Positions 43,561-52,660 of a stretch of DNA of 64,000 nt are shown one piece after another. The translations under genes were made by a program, and so were the position numbers. Positions within the stretch are counted from its first letter, which is position 1, and the number at the start of each line of letters is the position of its first letter. The notes under the pieces were generated by a model, which saw only the letters and a list, made by a program, of their open reading frames with translations, had not been told where the DNA came from and ran no database searches. This stretch comes from JAJDZL01 sp965220725 (GTDB lineage Bacteria; Pseudomonadota; Gammaproteobacteria; Arenicellales; JAJDZL01). The stretch covers positions 2,108,001 through 2,172,000 of the forward strand of contig OZ244840.1 of NCBI GenBank assembly GCA_965220725.1, in the 5' to 3' direction.

Positions 43561-45318
43561 ATGGTGAACATGAATCGACGTGAATTCCTGCAGATACTCG
43601 CAGCAGCGGGTATCTGCGGATTTTCGCCCAAGATTTCCGCCGCACAGTCGGACCTGTACGCGCTGGAATCTTTCGGCGACGTTCGTCTGTTGCACATCAC
43701 AGATACACACGCCCAACTCAATCCGGTCTATTACCGGGAGCCCCATGTCAACCTCGGTCTGGGTGCTTCATTTGGCCGACCACCGCATCTCGTAGGCGAT
43801 CAGTTTTTCAGGTATTTTGGAGTTTCACCCAATACGCCAAGTGCCTATGCCTTTGCCTATTCGGGATTCGAGGAACTGGCAGAGAAGTTCGGCAAGGTCG
43901 GGGGTTTCGCGTATATCAGGACACTGATCAACCGGCTGCGGCAGGAATACGGACCCGAGCGTACACTGCTGTTGGATGGTGGTGACAGTTGGCAGGGGTC
44001 GGGGACCGCGTTATGGACCCGCGGCATGGAAATGGTCAAGGCGGACAACCTGCTTGGTGTCGATATTGCAACGGGTCACTGGGAGTTCACCTACACACCC
44101 GAGGAGGTCCAGGCCAACCTTGGGGCATTCAACGGCGAATTCGTTGCCCAGAATATCTTTCTGACCGAAGATGCCCTGTTTGATGAGAAGCCGGTTTTCG
44201 ACGAGGATACCGGTCATGCCTTTCAGCCTTACACGGTCAAGTCGCTGGGCTCTCACGAGGTGGCGGTCATTGGCCAGGCGTTCCCGTACACACCGATAGC
44301 CAATCCGAGTCGTAATGTTCCGGATTGGACATTCGGCATTCGCACCGAGGAACTTCAGGACCTTGTTGATCAGATCAGGGCAACCGTCAAACCGGATGCC
44401 GTGGTGTTGCTGTCGCACAATGGCATGGATGTCGATTTGAAGCTGGCCGGAATCGTGACCGGTATTGACGCCATATTAGGTGGTCACACACACGACGCGG
44501 TTCCGAAAGCCTTGGAGATTGCAAATTCCGCGGGTTCAACGGTTGTAACCAATGCCGGATCAAACGGAAAATTTGTCGGTGTGCTCGATCTGCAATTCGG
44601 CGACAATGGCGTCAAGGATTACCGCTATCGACTGGTGCCTGTGTTCGGAAATTTTCTTGATGCCGATCCCGAGATGCAATCGTTCATTGATGAGTCGAGG
44701 GCACCTTATGGCGCTGTACTGGATGAGGAACTGGCGGTTACCGAATCGATGCTGTTTCGACGCGGCAACTTCAACGGCACTTTTGACCAGTTGATCTGTG
44801 AGGCGCTGCGGACAAATGGCGAGGCGCAGATCGCGCTCTCACCCGGCTTTCGCTGGGGAACTTCCGTGCTGTCCGACCAGACGATTACGATGGAGGATGT
44901 GCTGGCGCAGACCGCGACAACCTATCCTGAAACCTACGTGCGGGAGATGTCCGGTGAGATGCTCAAGCTGATTTTTGAAGACGTCGCCGACAACTCATTC
45001 AATCCGGATCCGTTCTATCAGCAAGGCGGAGACATGGTCCGGGTGTCGGGACTGACGTATGCACTTGATCCCGAGCAGTCTTTTGGAAACCGGATTTCAA
45101 ACATGCGGCTCGTCAATGGCGAGCCGATCGAAGCGGACAAGAACTACCCGGTTGCCGGTTGGGCAACCGTGGGCGAAGTGTCGCCGGGCCCACCGGTGTG
45201 GGAAATCGTTGCGGACTATCTGCGCTCGCAAGGAACTGTGCGAGTCGATCATATCAACCAGCCTGAACTGATTCTTGGTGGCGATAATCCTGGAATCGGC
45301 AGGTGGAAAATGAGCTGA
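43561..45318 (+). CDS. soxB: Sulfate thiol esterase SoxB
   Basis: A 585-residue dimanganese hydrolase of the 5'-nucleotidase family that releases sulfate from SoxY. A twin-arginine-like start (NRREFLQILAAAG) precedes the metallophosphatase motifs LLHITDTHAQLNPVYYREP, LLDGGDSWQGSGTALWT, LLSHNGMDVD and GGHTHDAVP. The C-terminal domain is complete. No soxCD follows in the window. Confidence 0.95.
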   Translation: MVNMNRREFLQILAAAGICGFSPKISAAQSDLYALESFGDVRLLHITDTHAQLNPVYYREPHVNLGLGASFGRPPHLVGDQFFRYFGVSPNTPSAYAFAYSGFEELAEKFGKVGGFAYIRTLINRLRQEYGPERTLLLDGGDSWQGSGTALWTRGMEMVKADNLLGVDIATGHWEFTYTPEEVQANLGAFNGEFVAQNIFLTEDALFDEKPVFDEDTGHAFQPYTVKSLGSHEVAVIGQAFPYTPIANPSRNVPDWTFGIRTEELQDLVDQIRATVKPDAVVLLSHNGMDVDLKLAGIVTGIDAILGGHTHDAVPKALEIANSAGSTVVTNAGSNGKFVGVLDLQFGDNGVKDYRYRLVPVFGNFLDADPEMQSFIDESRAPYGAVLDEELAVTESMLFRRGNFNGTFDQLICEALRTNGEAQIALSPGFRWGTSVLSDQTITMEDVLAQTATTYPETYVREMSGEMLKLIFEDVADNSFNPDPFYQQGGDMVRVSGLTYALDPEQSFGNRISNMRLVNGEPIEADKNYPVAGWATVGEVSPGPPVWEIVADYLRSQGTVRVDHINQPELILGGDNPGIGRWKMS

Positions 45319-45337
45319 GACGGGAGAATAATGAGTC

Positions 45338-45883
45338 ATGCTTAAGCCCGTAAAAATTTCAACAGTCGTATTTTTGTTTGCACTTGGTGCGATTTCTCAA
45401 CTTTATGCTGAGGTTCGTGATCCCGAGGAATATTTCTTTCATCAGAGTTTCGGAGACCTGCAGGAAGAGGTTGAACTGGCCAGAGAGGAGGGGCAGGTGT
45501 GCATCATGGTTATGTTTGATCTGAATGACTGTCCCTGGTGTGAACGGATGAAGAACACCATTTTGAATCAATCAGAGGTGCAGGACTACTTCAGAAAGAA
45601 TTTCCGGATACTGTCGATGAATGTCGAGGGCGACAACCTGATCGTGAACTTCGATGGCAATGAGATTGCGGAGAAGGATTTTGCACTCAAGCACAACCGA
45701 ATCCGGGCGACACCTGTATTCTTGTTCCTGGATCTAGAGGGAAAGCGCGTAGCCCGATACACCGGTGCGGCCAAGAACGTGGAGGAGTTCATGCTGCTCG
45801 GTGAATTCGTCTCCGACCGGCATTACGAGAACACCAATTTCGTCAAGTTCAAACGAGCACGCCTGAAGTCAAACAGCCAGTAG
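45338..45883 (+). CDS. Periplasmic thioredoxin-like protein (SoxW-type)
   Basis: A 181-residue exported thioredoxin-fold protein with CPWC in MFDLNDCPWCERMKN and the cis-Pro loop RATPVFLFLD. SoxW/SoxS-type thioredoxins keep SoxY reduced. Directly downstream of soxB (20 bp). Confidence 0.85.
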   Translation: MLKPVKISTVVFLFALGAISQLYAEVRDPEEYFFHQSFGDLQEEVELAREEGQVCIMVMFDLNDCPWCERMKNTILNQSEVQDYFRKNFRILSMNVEGDNLIVNFDGNEIAEKDFALKHNRIRATPVFLFLDLEGKRVARYTGAAKNVEEFMLLGEFVSDRHYENTNFVKFKRARLKSNSQ

Positions 45884-45930
45884 GAAGAAAATACCCACTG
45901 GACAATTGTCGAACCTGTCGCGGTACATTG

Positions 45931-47217
45931 ATGAAACAGGCTTTTTTTCTGGCTTTCATGGGGTGTGTGATTGCACTGCCTCTTTCCGGACATTCGTCCG
46001 AACCCATCGAGGAGCCACTCAGCCTGTCGACTGCATTGGAATTTGCCCATCAGACTCATCCATTGAGTCGGGCGTTTGAGCTGGATTCCGAACTGGCTGA
46101 ACAGATGCATCGGCAGCTCAAGTCGGGCAATCGGCTGGAAGTGAACCTGCTGGCAACGCCTCAGCGCGTTGACCGTGCGGCACAAGGCACCTCCAATTCG
46201 CTGGACGACAGTTCGACAAGCATACAACTCAATTACCCGCTATATGATTTCGGTCGTCGCGACGCTGCAGTCAATCAGGCTGCTGTTTCGCTTGAATTGG
46301 CCCAGGGCGCATTTGACCACAATCTGCAACAGCGACGAATCGACATCATGAGACGCTTCTTCAATGTTCTGATTTCCGACCTGGACTACGGTGTCAAGAA
46401 TGAGAAGATGACCTTGGCGTTTCTGCGGTTCAACCGCTACAGTGAAGAGTTGGAGATGTTTGAGGCGCACGCTGAAGTAGACGTGCTGGAACTTGAGGTT
46501 GTATACCGAGATACATTCCACACTCGGCAACAGGCGGGCATTGAGCAGATGGGTTCCAGGCGGTTGCTGGGACTGGCCATGGGACTGCCGGAGTATGTAC
46601 CTCGGGACCTGCAACTGCCGGACCTCTCCGAATATGTCGAAAGAGAGGTGCCGGAATTCGAGGTTTTGCTTGAGCAGGTACTTGGCAGCAGTCATGCCAT
46701 GAAGGCGGCCCAGCTCGATGTACAGTGGGCGCAGTGGGCATTGACGGCGAGTGAAAAACGCTATATGCCCTCTGTCAACGCCAGACTTGAAGCAATTGAT
46801 TGGAAGCAGAATACTGGGAGTCGCAATTCAGCCGCTATCGGATTGCAGATCAGGGTTCCACTCGTTTCCGATGCACGCAAGGCGATTGACCGCGAAACAG
46901 CCAGAATCGGGGTGGAACGCGCCGAGGCGAGAGTCGCACAAGTGAATCATGAATTGCAAACGCGGGTATTTGAGCTGTGGAAGGCACTCAGACTGCATCA
47001 TGTCAACCTCACGGCTGCGAGAGTGAGGCTGGATTACCGCGATCAATACATGGATCGCGCACGGTCGCGTTATGAGCTTGAAGAGGTGGCGGATATTGGA
47101 AATGCACAGGCTGAACAGTTGAATGCCTATCTTGAGTTGAAACGGGTGGAATTTGATCTGACACTGGCTTGGGCCGAGATGGATGTATTGCGGGGAATGA
47201 CGGTGTTTCCCAACTGA
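45931..47217 (+). CDS. TolC-family outer-membrane protein
   Basis: A 429-residue outer-membrane efflux channel protein with a signal peptide and long heptad-rich helices; the two repeats contain SIQLNYPLYDFGRRDAAVNQAAVSL and IGLQIRVPLVSDARKAIDRETARI. No pump subunits are adjacent; a membrane fusion protein gene lies at 62326. It may be cotranscribed with the sox genes or be independent. Confidence 0.82.
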   Translation: MKQAFFLAFMGCVIALPLSGHSSEPIEEPLSLSTALEFAHQTHPLSRAFELDSELAEQMHRQLKSGNRLEVNLLATPQRVDRAAQGTSNSLDDSSTSIQLNYPLYDFGRRDAAVNQAAVSLELAQGAFDHNLQQRRIDIMRRFFNVLISDLDYGVKNEKMTLAFLRFNRYSEELEMFEAHAEVDVLELEVVYRDTFHTRQQAGIEQMGSRRLLGLAMGLPEYVPRDLQLPDLSEYVEREVPEFEVLLEQVLGSSHAMKAAQLDVQWAQWALTASEKRYMPSVNARLEAIDWKQNTGSRNSAAIGLQIRVPLVSDARKAIDRETARIGVERAEARVAQVNHELQTRVFELWKALRLHHVNLTAARVRLDYRDQYMDRARSRYELEEVADIGNAQAEQLNAYLELKRVEFDLTLAWAEMDVLRGMTVFPN

Positions 47218-47522
47218 GGCATCAGGTGTATGCGCTGATCTCTTGAATGAATCTCACGGGTTGTTTGGCGGCACGCCAATTTAAATTGGTTCAATCAACG
47301 CCAAAACAGCCAAGCCTTTTCCAGCAAAAGGAATGGGTCTTCCGATTACTTACCCGCAATGTCTGATGCACGTTCTTGCGTAATCACCATCGGTAGCGTT
47401 GCCGGTGCAGGCGAGGCCGATGCCTGCGTGTAGTTTGATCAATCGACCGCCTGATCGATGTATATAATTTCAGGCTTACCGAATATCCTAATCACCAATA
47501 AAGCCAGAATATGAGGAGCAAC
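47218..47522. promoter_or_regulatory. Region before gmaS with palindrome and -10 box
   Basis: About 300 bp without a gene. A palindrome TTGGCG-GCA-CGCCAA lies at 47265-47279 and a hairpin GCAGGC/GCCTGC at 47408-47426. A good -10 (TATAAT, 47463-47468) is followed by the gmaS ribosome binding site GAGGAG. I see no clear -35 or known riboswitch. Confidence 0.4.
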
Positions 47523-48998
47523 ATGGATTCTACAGACCTTGAACGTCATGTCAATCAACCTGGTCGCGACGATTTGGTCAGACAGGTCAGGGAGAAGATC
47601 AACGAATTGAATGTCGATTACATCTACTATCAGTTCATATCAGTCACCGGACGCATTGTCGGCAAGGGCGTGCCTGCCGACCACTGGGAGCAGATCGCCA
47701 GTCGCGGTTTTCAACTGGTATACGGTTCGACCGCGAATCTGTTCATTGACCGACATGGCGAGTATATCGGCTACGGACCCGAGGCCATGGAACTGGTTGG
47801 CATTCCCGATCCCGAAACCTTCTGTCAACTGCCTTGGGACAAACGGGTAGCGCGGGTTTTCTGCACCTGCTTCCGCAATCGCGAAGAGCGTGTTGATCCA
47901 GGTGCACATCTGACATCTGACTGCCGCGGCAACCTGCGGCTCCTTCACGAGGAGTTCAAAGCCCGGCACGATGGGTTACATCTGCGCCATGGCATGGAGC
48001 CCGAGATGATGTGGCTGAATCGCGGCGAGGATGGAAAGCCCGACGGAGGATTCTCAAAACCCTATTGCTATCACATTGACCAGTTTGAGAGCCTGCGCCC
48101 GGTCTTCATGAAGGTGATCGAATATTCGCGTTTCATGGGATTGGACATGATTCAGGGGGACCATGAGGATGCGCCCGGTCAGCTGGAGTTGAACTTCACG
48201 TTCGATGATGCGTTGAGAACCTGCGATCGACTGTCCACCTATCGGCAGATCTGTGCACAGGTCGCCCGGGAGAACAATCTGATCGCGTGTTTCATGACCA
48301 AACCGTTCATGGGTGTCTCGGCGAGTGGCTGTCATACCAACATGTCGCTTTGGACTGGTGGTGATGATTCAGTGAACGCACTGGGCAACGAGGTTCTCAA
48401 CGGACTGGATGATGTCTACAGTTATCGAAGTGGCGGTGAGAACAAGTTCATGCCGGATACCGACGACCCTCAGCTGCCTGGCGAGATTGGCCTTTATGCG
48501 GTTGCCGGTGTCATGAAGCATCTGGACGGACTGACTGCCCTGGGGTGCTCGACCGTCAACTCCTATCGACGCCTGTGGGACACCGGATTCTGGGCGCCGG
48601 TCTACAAGGACTGGGGATACCAGAACCGAACGACGGCATTGAGAATTTCAGCACCGGGACGGTTTGAGTTCCGTGCGGTGGACTCCATGGTGAATCCGTA
48701 CCTGCTGTGTGCGGGATTGCTGAAGGCATTTGATGACGGGATCACCAACAAGCTGGATCCGGGCAAGCCGGAAAACCGAAACATCTACGAGGCGATGGAA
48801 GAGGGCAAGGAGGTCACCAAGCTTCCGATGTCGCTCGGCGAAGCCATCGCAGCACTCAAGGAAGATAAATATCTGTTGGAGGCCCTGCCTGGCGACATGG
48901 CAAAAGTGTTCCTGCACTACAAGGAAGACGAATGGGCGAATTTCATGGCGACCGTGACCGATTGGGACATGGAAACCTATCTCGACTGTCTGCCGTAG
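47523..48998 (+). CDS. gmaS: gamma-Glutamylmethylamide synthetase
   Basis: A 491-residue glutamine-synthetase-fold ligase that joins methylamine to glutamate with ATP. GS-type motifs are MEPEMMW, GDHEDAPGQLELNF, KPFMGVSASGCHTNMSLW and RFEFRAVDSMVNPYL. Its place directly before mgsABC identifies it as GmaS rather than GlnA. First step of the N-methylglutamate pathway. Confidence 0.9.
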   Translation: MDSTDLERHVNQPGRDDLVRQVREKINELNVDYIYYQFISVTGRIVGKGVPADHWEQIASRGFQLVYGSTANLFIDRHGEYIGYGPEAMELVGIPDPETFCQLPWDKRVARVFCTCFRNREERVDPGAHLTSDCRGNLRLLHEEFKARHDGLHLRHGMEPEMMWLNRGEDGKPDGGFSKPYCYHIDQFESLRPVFMKVIEYSRFMGLDMIQGDHEDAPGQLELNFTFDDALRTCDRLSTYRQICAQVARENNLIACFMTKPFMGVSASGCHTNMSLWTGGDDSVNALGNEVLNGLDDVYSYRSGGENKFMPDTDDPQLPGEIGLYAVAGVMKHLDGLTALGCSTVNSYRRLWDTGFWAPVYKDWGYQNRTTALRISAPGRFEFRAVDSMVNPYLLCAGLLKAFDDGITNKLDPGKPENRNIYEAMEEGKEVTKLPMSLGEAIAALKEDKYLLEALPGDMAKVFLHYKEDEWANFMATVTDWDMETYLDCLP

Positions 48999-49008
48999 GA
49001 GATTTCGA

Positions 49009-49956
49009 ATGTGCGGAATAGCAGGATTGATTCATCGGGGCAAGCACTCCGACATCGGCGGTGAACTGTTGCTGATGCTGCAGGCGCTGAAGCACCGGGG
49101 GCCGGATTCAACGGGACTGGCGGTGTACGGCGTTGCCCCGGAAGCGGATGGCGCAACCGAGTACGTAATGCGCTACAAGGTCGCGGAAGGTGCTGAACTG
49201 TCCACCGGATTCAAAATCTTTGAGCAGATCAAGGAGCGTCATGGTGCGGTTCGGGATCGATTGACGGAAAGCGGGGCGACGGTTGCCGACGAGCAGGAAG
49301 TCACCCGGTACGCTTATCGTTGCCGGTTTGATTTCGATGGCGACATGAGACGGTTGGCGGATTATCTTGAGGATATCGAGGGTGTTGAGATACTCTCGAT
49401 TGGCAAGGCCTTGGAACTCATCAAGGACCTGGGTGACGCCGAGACTGTCGGCAGTCAGTATGGCTTGGAGAACTTCCAGGGCACGCATGCCATCGGTCAT
49501 ACCCGGATGGCCACCGAGTCGGACGTTGATATCCGATCAGCACATCCGTACTGGGCGTATCCATTTCTGGATGTGTCGGTGGTTCACAACGGCCAGCTGA
49601 CGAATTACTGGAACTCGCGTCGGGCGCTTGAACGGCGAGGCCACCGATTCATGTCAAACTGCGATTCGGAATTGATTGCCGTGTATCTGGCCGATTCCAT
49701 GGATCGGGGAGATGACCTGGAAGAGTCCATGCATCGGTCGCTGACTGATCTTGACGGTGTGTTCACCTACGTTGTTGCCTCGCAGAATCAGCTCGGCATG
49801 GCGAAAGACTACATGGCGGCCAAACCGATGGTCTTGTACGAGTCCGATGATTTCGTCGCCCTGGCATCAGAAGAGGTTGCCATCCGCAGTGTGTTCCCGC
49901 ACGAAATCGACACCATTGATCCGTATGAGGGCGAGGTGAGAGTATGGCAGAGCTGA
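49009..49956 (+). CDS. mgsA: N-methylglutamate synthase subunit A (amidotransferase domain)
   Basis: A 315-residue Ntn-type class II glutamine amidotransferase with catalytic Cys2 (MCGIAGL), GPDSTGLAVYG and HTRMATESDVDIRSAHPYW. MgsABC together correspond to the domains of glutamate synthase and transfer the methylamino group of gamma-glutamylmethylamide to 2-oxoglutarate. Overlaps mgsB by 13 bp. Confidence 0.9.
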   Translation: MCGIAGLIHRGKHSDIGGELLLMLQALKHRGPDSTGLAVYGVAPEADGATEYVMRYKVAEGAELSTGFKIFEQIKERHGAVRDRLTESGATVADEQEVTRYAYRCRFDFDGDMRRLADYLEDIEGVEILSIGKALELIKDLGDAETVGSQYGLENFQGTHAIGHTRMATESDVDIRSAHPYWAYPFLDVSVVHNGQLTNYWNSRRALERRGHRFMSNCDSELIAVYLADSMDRGDDLEESMHRSLTDLDGVFTYVVASQNQLGMAKDYMAAKPMVLYESDDFVALASEEVAIRSVFPHEIDTIDPYEGEVRVWQS

Positions 49957-50774
49957 CGTCAACTGGGTCGATCCATCAGGAGCAGCTTGAGGGACGTACC
50001 CAGCAGATTTTCTTTTCGGCAGTTGAATCCGAGCGACTCGCTTCGCCGCTCGCGATTGATGTTGACTTCAGCAAATGTGCTGAGTTGGATGCCGAGAACA
50101 GCTCTGCGAGAGAGGTCAATGCCCGAATTGCGGAGTTGATGAGAGAGGGTTACGGCACCATCACGGTGCTCAATCCCGGTGCCAAGCATTCCTTGGGTGT
50201 TGGTATCCTCAATCGGCTCAATCTGAATTTCGAGGGTAGTCTGGGTTACTTCGGTTGCGGGCTGAGTGACGGTCCGAACATCCGGATATCCGGGCGCGTC
50301 GGCTGGTCCTGCGCGGAAAACATGATGTCCGGCACCATTGTGATCGAAAAGAATGCCGGTTCAACGTTTGGCGCGGCTATACGGGGTGGCGACCTGGTCT
50401 GCAAGGGTGATGTCGGCTCGCGCACCGGCATCGACATGAAAGGCGGAACCATCATTGTCGGTGGTCGAACCGGTGCATTCAGCGGGTTCATGATGCAGCG
50501 TGGCCGCATGATCGTCCTCGGCGATGCCGGACCGAATCTTGGCGATTCCATGTATGACGGGATCATCTACATTGGTGGCAATGTCCAGGGACTCGGCGTT
50601 GATGCGGTCGATGCGGAAATGACTGATCTTGAGTGTGACTGGATTGAACGCAAGCTTTCGCTGTATGGATTGGAAGCCCCGAATGGTGCCGCGAATATGC
50701 GAAAAATCGAATCCGGCAAGCAGTTGTGGAATTACGACAGCTTGGAACCGACAGAGAAGAAACTTGTTCTTTAA
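49944..50774 (+). CDS. mgsB: N-methylglutamate synthase subunit B (GXGXG domain)
   Basis: A 276-residue protein with the right-handed beta-helix GXGXG domain of glutamate synthase (repeating ISGRVGWSCAENMMSGTIVIEKNAGSTFGAAI and GGTIIVGGRTGAFSGFMMQ coils). Structural link between the amidotransferase and FMN domains. Confidence 0.88.
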   Translation: MAELTSTGSIHQEQLEGRTQQIFFSAVESERLASPLAIDVDFSKCAELDAENSSAREVNARIAELMREGYGTITVLNPGAKHSLGVGILNRLNLNFEGSLGYFGCGLSDGPNIRISGRVGWSCAENMMSGTIVIEKNAGSTFGAAIRGGDLVCKGDVGSRTGIDMKGGTIIVGGRTGAFSGFMMQRGRMIVLGDAGPNLGDSMYDGIIYIGGNVQGLGVDAVDAEMTDLECDWIERKLSLYGLEAPNGAANMRKIESGKQLWNYDSLEPTEKKLVL

Positions 50775-50777
50775 GGG

Positions 50778-52160
50778 ATGAATCATATGGAACCCAAACC
50801 CAAATCCACACCCCCGCTGCCGCCCAGAACTTCGAGAAATACCAGCAATCTCGGACGCAGTTCGATTTTCTCGCCCGAGGTCATTGATGATATCCACATC
50901 AAGTCGGAGTTGGGCAGATACCGGATGCGGGGATTTTCACTATTCAAGAAAATCCCCACGTTTGATGAGCTGACGTTCCTGCCTGGTACCCTCACAAGAT
51001 TTGTGATTGAAGGCTACCGGGAACGCTGTGTCACTAAAACAGTTCTCGGCCCGCGCGCCAAGCGGCCACTGGTACTCGATATTCCGGTTTACATTACCGG
51101 GATGAGTTTTGGTGCGCTTTCGTATGAGGCGAAAACCGCGTTGGCACGGGGCGCGACCATGGCTGGGACAGCCACGTGCTCGGGCGAGGGCGGCATGATT
51201 CCAGATGAGCGACGCTATTCGAGCAAGTGGTTCTACCAATGCATCCAGTCCCGTTATGGGTTCAATCCGCATCATCTCCGACTGGCCGATGCCTGTGAGT
51301 TCTTCATCGGTCAGGGCTGCAAGGTGGGTCTTGGCGGGCACCTGATGGGACAGAAGGTCACCGATCAGGTTGCTGAAATGCGATCACTACCCGCTGGAAT
51401 TGACCAGCGCTCGCCTGCCCGCCATCCGGATTGGCTGGGCCCCGATGACCTGGCACTCAAGATCGAGGAGATTCGCGAGGCGACGGACTGGCAGATCCCC
51501 ATTCAGTTGAAACTGGGCGCGGCCCGGGTGTATGACGATGTCCGAATGGCGGCCAAAACCGACCCCGACATGATTTACATTGATGGAATGGAAGGTTCGA
51601 CGGGCGCTGGTCCGCATCTGGCAACCGAGGAGACCGGTGTGCCCGGTATCGCCGCCATCCGACAGGCGCGCAAGGCACTGGATGACGTTGGAAAGACCGG
51701 TGAGATCTCACTGATTTACGCCGGTGGCATTCGCAATGGAGGAGACCTGGCCAAGGCACTGGCGCTGGGTGCCGATGCAGTGGCAATCGGCCACGCCTCG
51801 CTGATGGCATTGAATTGCAACAAGGACATACCAGAAGCCGATTACGAGAACGAAATCGGTGTGGAAGCCGGATTTTGCTATCACTGTCATACCGGTCGCT
51901 GTCCGGTCGGTGTGGCCACCCAGGATCCCGTATTGCGACAACGCCTGAATCCCGATGCGGCTGCCGAGCGTGTGTATAACTTTCTGCATACCCTGGCCAT
52001 TGAGTGTCAGATGATGGCCCGGGCCTGTGGCAAGACCGATGTGCATTCATTGGAGCCCGAAGATCTGGCTGCGCTGACCATGGAGGCATCCGCCATGGCG
52101 ATGGTGCCGCTGGCCGGTACCCAGCATACGGTCGGGCGCCCCGACATGACCCGTTATTGA
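50778..52160 (+). CDS. mgsC: N-methylglutamate synthase subunit C (FMN/Fe-S domain)
   Basis: A 460-residue glutamate-synthase central domain. FMN/2-oxoglutarate barrel motifs are ITGMSFGALSYEAKTAL, IYIDGMEGSTGAGP and IYAGGIRNGGDLAKALALGADAVAIG; cluster cysteines are in FCYHCHTGRCPVGVATQDP. Catalyses the final synthesis of N-methylglutamate. Confidence 0.92.
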   Translation: MNHMEPKPKSTPPLPPRTSRNTSNLGRSSIFSPEVIDDIHIKSELGRYRMRGFSLFKKIPTFDELTFLPGTLTRFVIEGYRERCVTKTVLGPRAKRPLVLDIPVYITGMSFGALSYEAKTALARGATMAGTATCSGEGGMIPDERRYSSKWFYQCIQSRYGFNPHHLRLADACEFFIGQGCKVGLGGHLMGQKVTDQVAEMRSLPAGIDQRSPARHPDWLGPDDLALKIEEIREATDWQIPIQLKLGAARVYDDVRMAAKTDPDMIYIDGMEGSTGAGPHLATEETGVPGIAAIRQARKALDDVGKTGEISLIYAGGIRNGGDLAKALALGADAVAIGHASLMALNCNKDIPEADYENEIGVEAGFCYHCHTGRCPVGVATQDPVLRQRLNPDAAAERVYNFLHTLAIECQMMARACGKTDVHSLEPEDLAALTMEASAMAMVPLAGTQHTVGRPDMTRY

Positions 52161-52170
52161 GGAATCAGCG

Positions 52171-52572
52171 ATGGAAAAAGTAACCCCGATCAGTGACAAG
52201 ATCAAGGACTCGACAACCGAAGAGCGGGAAAAGGAGATCGGTCAGCATATCGGCTACCGATACGATGTGAATCTGGTGCCCGACTATTCGAGGCTGACAC
52301 CGTTTCTCAAGGCATACATTGAGTTCATGGGATGGGATGACCTGAATTGGTTGGAAGATGTCCATCTCGGCTATGAGGAAGGCAAGCCTGCGGTTTTCGA
52401 CCGGAATATCAACGGATGGGTGCAGGTGCCGGGCGATCTGGAGCTGCCGGAAGGACAGCAGGATCGCGATATGATCGCCCGTGAACTCCTGGTCAAGTTT
52501 CAGTGCTCGGAGAATCATCCGATGGTCGAGTTGAGTCACGAATACGGAAAGATCAGACCACCGTCGGATTGA
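52171..52572 (+). CDS. Hypothetical protein at the end of the mgs operon
   Basis: A 133-residue soluble acidic protein 10 bp after mgsC, just before a terminator, so clearly part of the operon. Aromatic-rich middle (LKAYIEFMGWDDLNWLEDVHLGYEEGK) and no signal or metal motifs. No family recognised; possible accessory factor of methylamine metabolism. Confidence 0.65.
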   Translation: MEKVTPISDKIKDSTTEEREKEIGQHIGYRYDVNLVPDYSRLTPFLKAYIEFMGWDDLNWLEDVHLGYEEGKPAVFDRNINGWVQVPGDLELPEGQQDRDMIARELLVKFQCSENHPMVELSHEYGKIRPPSD

Positions 52573-52593
52573 TACCGGAATCAAGGTACACAG

Positions 52594-52634
52594 TAAAAAG
52601 CCATGTCCGGCACCTGCCAGACATGGCTTTTTTC
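52594..52634. terminator. Bidirectional rho-independent terminator
   Basis: Stem AAAAAGCCATGTC / GACATGGCTTTTTT with an inner GGCA-CC-TGCC hairpin. An A run before and T run after allow it to end both the gmaS-mgsABC transcript and the convergent tmm transcript. Confidence 0.9.
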
Positions 52635-52660
52635 TTGATTGTGGAGTCGATTGAACTGAT

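Noticed and set aside
47218..47522. Riboswitch (glycine or glnA-type) before gmaS
   Set aside because: Hairpins are present but the conserved cores of these classes are not seen.
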